Part shown: positions 62,774 through 64,000 of the stretch, one piece after another | Position numbering within the stretch: the first letter of the stretch is position 1 | Layout of the letters: every line of letters starts with the position of its first letter | DNA from: Trujillonella endophytica | GTDB lineage: Bacteria > Actinomycetota > Actinomycetes > Mycobacteriales > Geodermatophilaceae | Assembly: GCF_900110555.1 (NCBI RefSeq) | Contig: NZ_FOEE01000003.1 | Coordinates: forward strand, 62,001 to 126,000 | Direction of reading: 5' to 3' | DNA length: 64,000 nt | Notes under the pieces: model-generated | What the model was told of the DNA's origin: nothing | What the model saw: the letters and a program-made list of their open reading frames with translations, nothing else | The model's database searches: none | Made by a program: the position numbers and the translations under genes

Positions 62774-64000
62774 GCGGCATGTCGCGGGCGGCGGTCGTCC
62801 GCCGGCGCCTGCAGGGGCTGGCCTTCCTCGTCGTCCTGGCCCTCCTGCTCGGGCTGACGGTCGCGCTCTACACCAAGGCGTTCGTCGATGTCGCGCGCGT
62901 GACGCTGGAGACCGACACCGTGGGCAACCAGCTGCGGGAGGCCTCCGACGTCAAGGTGCGCGGCATGATCGTCGGCGAGGTGCGCGAGGTGGAGGCGAGC
63001 ACCGACGGCGCGCGGATCGAGCTCGCCATCCGGCCCCAGTACCTCGAGCAGATCCCGGCCGACGTCTCTGCCCGGCTGCTGCCCAAGACCCTGTTCGGCG
63101 AGCGGTACGTCTCCCTCGTCCTGCCCGAGGAGCCCTCCGCCGAGCGCCTCGCCGACGGCGACGTGATCGGCCAGGACCGCACGGAGAACGCGATCGAGCT
63201 CCAGCGGGTGATCGACGACCTGCTGCCGCTGCTGCAGGCGGTGCAGCCGCAGGACCTGAGCTACACCCTCGCCGCCGTCGCCGACTCGCTGCGCGGCCGG
63301 GGGGAGCGCCTCGGCGAGAACCTCGTCGCGGTGGGCGAGTACGCCCAGGAGATCACCACCGCGCTGCCGCAGTTGCAGGCCGACATCTCCGCCCTCGCCG
63401 ACTTCGCCGACACCTACCGGTCGGCCGCCGACGACCTGCTCGCCGTGCTCGACAACCTCTCGGTCACCGCCGACACCCTCGTCGACCAGTCCGAGCAGCT
63501 GCGCCGCACCTTCGCGGTGGTGGACGGCGCGTCGACCACGGCCGCGGAGTTCCTCGAGCGCAACGAGGCCAACCTGATCTCGCTCGCCGCCACCTCGCGG
63601 CCGGTCCTCGGGTTGTTCGCCGAGTACTCGCCGATCTACCCGTGCGTGCTGAACGGGCTCTCCCGGTTCAACCCGATGATCACCGAGGCCTTCGGCGGGG
63701 ACGGCGACCCGTCGCTGAACCTGAACATCGTGGTGACCCTCCCGCCGCGCAATCCGTACCAGCCCGGCGACCAGCCGGCGTACCTCGACAGCTCCGGCCC
63801 CGACTGCCAGGGCCTGGACGACATCGACGGGCTCATCGCCGCCGCCGAGCGGGGGGAGTACTACTGCCCGGCCCCGCCGGACGACGGCGTGGACTCGGTG
63901 GACAACCCCTACACGGGCAACCCGGCCTGCCTCGGCGGCCGCGGGCCCGACGACATCCCCGCGGGGGCAGGGGACCCCAACCCCGGCGCGGCGGCCGGCG
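62770..64000 (+). CDS. MCE family protein, 3' end outside window
   Basis: The first lipid-binding Mce subunit of the operon; 410 codons are visible and the frame is still open at the window end. It has one N-terminal helix (GLAFLVVLALLLGLTVALY), then the MCE/MlaD domain (NQLREASDVKVRGMIVGEV, ARLLPKTLFGERYVSL), a long helical region (~residues 130-260) that would form the lipid tunnel, and a Pro/Asp/Cys-rich tail. The GTG at 62770 overlaps the permease stop; an ATG at 62779 is the alternative. Confidence 0.93.
   Translation, partial: MSGMSRAAVVRRRLQGLAFLVVLALLLGLTVALYTKAFVDVARVTLETDTVGNQLREASDVKVRGMIVGEVREVEASTDGARIELAIRPQYLEQIPADVSARLLPKTLFGERYVSLVLPEEPSAERLADGDVIGQDRTENAIELQRVIDDLLPLLQAVQPQDLSYTLAAVADSLRGRGERLGENLVAVGEYAQEITTALPQLQADISALADFADTYRSAADDLLAVLDNLSVTADTLVDQSEQLRRTFAVVDGASTTAAEFLERNEANLISLAATSRPVLGLFAEYSPIYPCVLNGLSRFNPMITEAFGGDGDPSLNLNIVVTLPPRNPYQPGDQPAYLDSSGPDCQGLDDIDGLIAAAERGEYYCPAPPDDGVDSVDNPYTGNPACLGGRGPDDIPAGAGDPNPGAAAG

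Overview
The window is high-GC actinobacterial DNA, most like Geodermatophilaceae (Blastococcus, Geodermatophilus or Modestobacter) in gene order and protein style. This placement is inferred: GC is very high, GTG starts dominate, four-base stop/start overlaps (GTGA or ATGA) are common, menaquinone is the evident quinone, and the blocks rpmG-hadA-hadB-tRNA-Trp-secE-nusG-rplK-rplA and rplJ-rplL-mceG-yrbE-mce follow the actinobacterial order. Almost every gene is housekeeping. No phage, insertion sequence, CRISPR array or clear genomic island was seen.

Layout. 1-8791: late haem synthesis (cobA/hemD fusion, hemB, hemL) runs into System II cytochrome c maturation (TlpA-like thioredoxin, CcdA, ResB, CcsB). 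8792-10480: small unknown genes, a four-copy 24-bp tandem repeat and an AsnC/Lrp regulator with no canonical start codon. 10490-23904: menaquinone genes menA, menE, menC, menD, menF, menG and menJ, interrupted by a strongly asymmetric heterodimeric ABC exporter. 23992-40493: a complete 14-gene complex I operon nuoA-N, followed directly by a polyprenyl diphosphate synthase likely to make the menaquinone tail. 41560-45853: a lipoprotein sugar dehydrogenase, and opposite it a 2-oxoacid:ferredoxin oxidoreductase (korA, korB). 46076-50417: HtpX, an SGNH hydrolase, a cupin divergent from an ECF sigma factor with a SnoaL-like tail, YajQ, tRNA-Tyr and a lone TadE/TadG-like protein. 50418-53563: a 36-residue peptide made of four GRGTMW repeats, closed off by stacked hairpins, then a GGDEF/EAL membrane protein. 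53630-59679: tRNA-Thr, tRNA-Met, rpmG, hadA, hadB, tRNA-Trp, secE, nusG and ribosomal genes rplK, rplA, rplJ, rplL. 59965-64000: the start of an Mce lipid-import locus, cut by the window end.

How it fits together. The first two thirds is nearly one respiratory programme: haem, cytochrome c assembly, menaquinone head group and tail, and complex I. A near-perfect Rex (NADH/NAD redox sensor) operator lies just downstream of a promoter ahead of menJ-nuo, which suggests redox control of the quinone/complex I block. At least eight genes have a TAnnnT hexamer 6-8 bases before the start codon and are probably translated from leaderless mRNAs.

The least explained items are the GRGTMW repeat peptide, the conserved-end 76-base spacers at ccdA-resB and nuoD-nuoE, the CTG and possible ATC starts, and the 10-bp inverted repeat between korA and htpX.
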